Assembly (NCBI GenBank): GCA_963930955.1
Contig: OZ006967.1
Span: 2,666,001-2,730,000 of the forward strand
Direction of reading: 5' to 3'
Length of the DNA stretch: 64,000 nucleotides
Source: Scatomonas sp963930955
Lineage (GTDB): Bacteria; Bacillota; Clostridia; Lachnospirales; Lachnospiraceae
Shown here: piece after piece, positions 61,143-64,000 of the stretch
Layout of the letters: the number at the start of each line of letters is the position of its first letter
Numbering within the stretch: the first letter of the stretch is position 1
Translations under genes and position numbers: made by a program
The notes under the pieces: model-generated
Told to the model about the DNA's origin: nothing
The model's input: the letters and a program-made list of their open reading frames with translations, nothing else
Databases searched by the model: none

Positions 61143-61631
61143 TTAAACCCTCTCATATCTGCGGAAGGTAAACTCGATATCGAAGCAGGTCTGCTCCTCG
61201 CTTTCCTCCGCCAGCTTCCACTCCGGCCTCTCATCCAGGTTGGGGAAGAAGGTATCCGCCTGATAGGCGAAATCGATCTTGGTAACGTAAACCGTGTCGC
61301 AGTAAGGCAGCAGCAGCTCGTAAATAGCCCCGCCTCCGATGACAAAGGCATCCTGCCGGCCTTCCTCCCCCAGGAGCTCCAGAAGCTCCTCCGGGCTTTT
61401 GACCACCTCCGCCCCCTTTACGGTATACTCCGGATTCCGGGTCAGGACAATGTTCCTGCGGTTCTTCAGGGGCTGTCCCCCGGGGAGGCTCTCCAGGGTC
61501 TTCCGGCCCATGATCACCGTGTGTCCCCCGGTGGTCTCCCGGAAAAACTTCATATCGGAAGGGATGCTGATCAGAAGTTTGTTCTGGCAGCCGATCCCCC
61601 AGTTTTTATCCGCCGATAAAATCGCTTTCAT
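61143..61631 (-). CDS. folA: Dihydrofolate reductase
   Basis: A 162-residue enzyme reducing dihydrofolate to tetrahydrofolate with NADPH. Motifs: MKAILSADKNWGIGCQNKLL at the N-terminus (Met20-loop region), HTVIMGRKTLESLPGGQPL and FVIGGGAIYELLLPYCDTVY. Full length. It follows thyA by 12 bases, the common thyA-folA pair that regenerates the folate consumed by thymidylate synthase. Confidence 0.96.
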   Translation of the reverse strand: MKAILSADKNWGIGCQNKLLISIPSDMKFFRETTGGHTVIMGRKTLESLPGGQPLKNRRNIVLTRNPEYTVKGAEVVKSPEELLELLGEEGRQDAFVIGGGAIYELLLPYCDTVYVTKIDFAYQADTFFPNLDERPEWKLAEESEEQTCFDIEFTFRRYERV

Positions 61632-61643
61632 CTCTTCCGCCTC

Positions 61644-62492
61644 CTAAATGGCAATGGGTATATTTTTGATCTGGGGCCCGGTGACATAGTTTTCCACCCT
61701 CAGATCCTCCACAGTAAAGTCATAGAAATTCCGGATCTCCGGATTCAGGGTGACTTTGGGGGCCTCATAGGTCTCCCGGCTGATAAGCTCCCGGATCAGG
61801 GGCACGTGCCGGTCGTAAATATGGGCGTCGGCGATGACGTGGACCAGCTCTCCGGCCTTCATGCCGCAGACCTGGGCAAACATCATCAGCAGCAGGGAAT
61901 ACTGGCACACATTCCAGTTGTTGGCCGCCAGCACGTCCTGGGAACGCTGATTGAGAATGGCGTTCAGGGTCAGCTGCTCTCTGTCCGGCTCCTTGGTCAC
62001 ATTAAAGGTCATGGAGTAGGCGCAGGGGTACAGGGCCATCTCATGCAGGTCCTGGTGCACGTAAAGATTGGTCATGATCCGGCGGCTGTAGGGATTGTTC
62101 TGCAGATCAAAGAGCACCCGGTCCACCTGATCCATCCTGCCTTCTTTATACTGATGCTTTACCCCCAGCTGATAGCCGTAGGCCTTGCCGATGGAGCCCT
62201 CCGCATCCGCCCATTCATCCCAGATATGGCTGTGCAGGTCGTGGATGTTGTTGGACTTCTTCTGCCAGATCCAGAGGATCTCGTCAAAGGCGCTTTTCAG
62301 GGCCGTCTTCCGAAGGGTCAGGGCCGGAAACTCCTTTGACAGGTCGTACCGGTTCACCACCCCGAAGCGCTTGATGGTATAGGCCGGGGTCCCGTCCTCC
62401 CAGCGGGGCCGCACTTTTTCCCCCTCCGTGCTGGTTCCGTTTTCTATAATATCCCGGCACATGCCGATAAACACCTGATCCGCGTAGCTCAT
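61644..62492 (-). CDS. thyA: Thymidylate synthase
   Basis: A 282-residue enzyme making dTMP from dUMP and methylene-tetrahydrofolate. It contains RPRWEDGTPAYTIKRFGVVN, the catalytic cysteine in MALYPCAYSMTFNV, the dUMP site QRSQDVLAANNWNVCQYSLL and the C-terminal NYVTGPQIKNIPIAI. Start at 62492 (MSYADQVFIGM): AGAGGT lies ~9 bases upstream, and the long in-frame extension to 62720 overlaps the aldolase terminator. First gene of thyA-folA-ispG-polC. Confidence 0.95.
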   Translation of the reverse strand: MSYADQVFIGMCRDIIENGTSTEGEKVRPRWEDGTPAYTIKRFGVVNRYDLSKEFPALTLRKTALKSAFDEILWIWQKKSNNIHDLHSHIWDEWADAEGSIGKAYGYQLGVKHQYKEGRMDQVDRVLFDLQNNPYSRRIMTNLYVHQDLHEMALYPCAYSMTFNVTKEPDREQLTLNAILNQRSQDVLAANNWNVCQYSLLLMMFAQVCGMKAGELVHVIADAHIYDRHVPLIRELISRETYEAPKVTLNPEIRNFYDFTVEDLRVENYVTGPQIKNIPIAI

Positions 62493-62569
62493 AGGTTTCA
62501 ACCTCTCTTTCTTCGATTCCTTCCGCAGGCATCTCGTTATCATCTTATCACGGCCCGGGGGGAATAGCA

Positions 62570-62607
62570 ATACGGGCAGGAATCTTGTTTCCGATTCCTG
62601 CCCGTAT
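62570..62607 (-). terminator. Terminator of the class II aldolase gene
   Basis: A perfect 15-bp stem ATACGGGCAGGAATC / GATTCCTGCCCGTAT with an eight-base loop, 18 bases past the aldolase stop. T-run is poor (TGCTATT), but the stem is long. Confidence 0.75.
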
Positions 62608-62625
62608 TTCCTTTTCAAAGGGGAT

Positions 62626-63477
62626 TTATGCCTTCCCCTGGCTGCCCAGCATCTGTATTTTCTGCATAACATAGGCCTTGACTTTTTCCATGCCTCTGGC
62701 GGCGTACTTTTTGGGATCAAAGGCTTCGGGATGCTCCCCCATGTACTCCTTCACCCCCTGGGTAAAGGCGATCCGCAGGTCTGTGGCGTAGTTTACTTTG
62801 CAGATGCCCTGCTTTACGCACTGGATCACCTGTTCATCGGGAACGCCGCTGGTTCCGTGAAGCACCAGAGGTACGTCCACCGCCTGGCGGATGATTCCTA
62901 CCAGCTGGGTGTTTACCTTGGGGATCCCTTTATAGACCCCGTGGGCGGTTCCCACCCCGATGGCCAGCGCGTCCACCCCGGTCTCCTCCGCGAATCGTAC
63001 GGCCTCCTGGGGATCGGTATAGGGATTGTCATCCCCGTTGTCCAGATCGTCTTCTTTTCCCCCTACCTTTCCCAGTTCTCCCTCTACAGGCACGCCGCCG
63101 GGATGGCAGGCTGCGGTTACGGATTTTGTCAGGGCGATATTTTCTTCCAGGGACAGCTTGGATCCATCGATCATAATGGAGGTGTAGCCGGTCCGGTAGG
63201 CGGCCATAGCCATTTCAAAACTCTCTCCGTGATCCAGGTGCATAACTACCGGCACCTTTGTTCTGGCCGCGGCAGCCGCCACGTTGGCCAGATAGTAATC
63301 CAGGCCGGCGTACCGGACGGTGCCTGGGGTGGTCTGCATGATCACCGGGGACTGCATTTCCTCTGCCGCCGCCAGCACCGCCATGACCATTTCCATGTTC
63401 TCTACATTAAAGGCTCCCACCGCATAGCCGTTTTTCCTGGCGTCCTGCAGGATTTCCTTGGATGTTACAAGTGACAT
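62626..63477 (-). CDS. Class II fructose-bisphosphate/ketose-bisphosphate aldolase
   Basis: A 283-residue zinc-dependent aldolase. The zinc histidines and catalytic aspartate lie in VVMHLDHGESFEMAMAAY (near 77-94), TAHGVYKGIPKVNTQL (near 178) and PLVLHGTSGVPDEQVIQCVK (near 203). Typical N-terminus MSLVTSKEILQDARKNGYAV. Its size and sequence resemble the FbaA/GatY/KbaY group; whether the substrate is fructose-1,6- or tagatose-1,6-bisphosphate, or another ketose, is not decided. The upstream SDR gene on the same strand suggests a sugar or polyol pathway. Confidence 0.9.
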   Translation of the reverse strand: MSLVTSKEILQDARKNGYAVGAFNVENMEMVMAVLAAAEEMQSPVIMQTTPGTVRYAGLDYYLANVAAAAARTKVPVVMHLDHGESFEMAMAAYRTGYTSIMIDGSKLSLEENIALTKSVTAACHPGGVPVEGELGKVGGKEDDLDNGDDNPYTDPQEAVRFAEETGVDALAIGVGTAHGVYKGIPKVNTQLVGIIRQAVDVPLVLHGTSGVPDEQVIQCVKQGICKVNYATDLRIAFTQGVKEYMGEHPEAFDPKKYAARGMEKVKAYVMQKIQMLGSQGKA

Positions 63478-63500
63478 GATACAATTCCTCCTTCGTTGTT

Positions 63501-64000
63501 TTACCAGATGGTATTTCCGCCGTCAATGACCAGGTTTGCTCCGTTAAAGAGACTGGAGGCATCGCTGCCCAGGAATACGGCGCAGGCGGCTACCTCCTGG
63601 GGATAGCCGAACCGCCGGGAAGGCACCAGCTTTTTGGCTGCTTCTCCTTTTTCGTTATCCCAGTTCATTTTTCCCATGGGGGTCAGGATTACTTCCGGGG
63701 AAATACAATTGGCCCGGATGCCGTACTGGCCCCACTCCAGGGCGATCTGCCGGGTGGCCTGGAGCAGACCTGCCTTGGCGGTGCCGTAGGCCAGATGGCC
63801 TTCAATAGCAATGACACCGGCCTGGGAGGCGATATTGATAATGGATCCTCCCCGCTCCTTCATGGTTTTTCCCACTGCCAGGGCAAGATGCACCCCTGCG
63901 GTCAGGTTTACCGCCAGAGTCAGATCCCAGATCTTCCGGGTGCTGCAGTCCAGGGTTTCCAGCACCCCTACTCCGGCGCAGTTTACCAGGATATCTATTT
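63501..64000 (-). CDS. Short-chain dehydrogenase/reductase (partial, runs off window)
   Basis: The C-terminal ~166 residues of an SDR. From the window edge it reads IDILVNCAGVGVLETLD (NAG motif as NCAG), then SIINIASQAGV, the catalytic YGTAKAG (Tyr-x-x-x-Lys) and the end ANLVIDGGNTIW. The N-terminal nucleotide-binding Gly motif lies outside the window. It is 23 bases upstream of the class II aldolase on the same strand, so both probably belong to one carbohydrate operon. Confidence 0.9.
   Translation of the reverse strand, partial: IDILVNCAGVGVLETLDCSTRKIWDLTLAVNLTAGVHLALAVGKTMKERGGSIINIASQAGVIAIEGHLAYGTAKAGLLQATRQIALEWGQYGIRANCISPEVILTPMGKMNWDNEKGEAAKKLVPSRRFGYPQEVAACAVFLGSDASSLFNGANLVIDGGNTIW

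Overview
The window looks like a chromosome segment of a gut Lachnospiraceae-type Firmicute (Clostridia). Reasons: a PolC-type replicative polymerase, a class III (Firmicutes-type) fructose-1,6-bisphosphatase, the paired DUF5717/DUF5716 genes, a choloylglycine hydrolase, and an integrated element whose gene set and order match the Tn1549-like conjugative family. No rRNA, tRNA or CRISPR array was seen, and no integrase lies inside the window.

Region 1 (1-~29.2 kb) is part of an integrative conjugative element read almost entirely on the minus strand. It holds a PrgI-like protein cut by the window edge, a TrbL/VirB6-like channel protein, a Maff2/VirB2-like small membrane protein, a VirD4-like coupling ATPase, an ArdC-like protein, PcfB, an HUH relaxase, MobC, a DUF5688 protein, several tiny coupled ORFs, a Toprim primase-like protein, a 2500-residue methylase-helicase, a giant thioester/Cna-B surface adhesin, ParB and ParA. 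A visibly AT-rich cargo insert (~10.65-12.4 kb) carries two small membrane proteins and a type III toxin-antitoxin locus: consensus promoter, three antitoxin RNA repeats, a terminator, then a ToxN/AbiQ-like endoribonuclease. A broken duplicate of the primase gene 5' end lies inside this insert, between the two cargo units.

Region 2 (~28.0-32.9 kb) is a scrap zone at the element's right side: a DUF1016 nuclease, remnants of AlbA_2-type and possibly HsdR-type genes in both orientations, one intact DUF4143 ATPase and, facing it, a second DUF4143 ATPase ruined by a frameshift and a deletion.

Region 3 (~32.9-64 kb) is GC-richer host chromosome. It contains a URO-D/corrinoid methyltransferase-like gene with a CobW GTPase and a polyhistidine protein, then pckA, an LCM-type methyltransferase, ptsI, trpS, nudC with an AI-2E-type permease, an NSS transporter, a gamma-carbonic anhydrase, a choloylglycine hydrolase, a three-gene uncharacterised operon (solenoid protein, Hsp70/actin-like ATPase, TPR protein), a CobD/HisC-like aminotransferase, fbp, polC, ispG, folA, thyA, a class II aldolase and a truncated SDR gene. 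Two separate convergent intergenic regions carry tandem arrays with exactly the same 53-bp period and the same 23+30 spacing of a TACGG motif. I consider these arrays and the type III TA locus the most interesting non-gene structures here.
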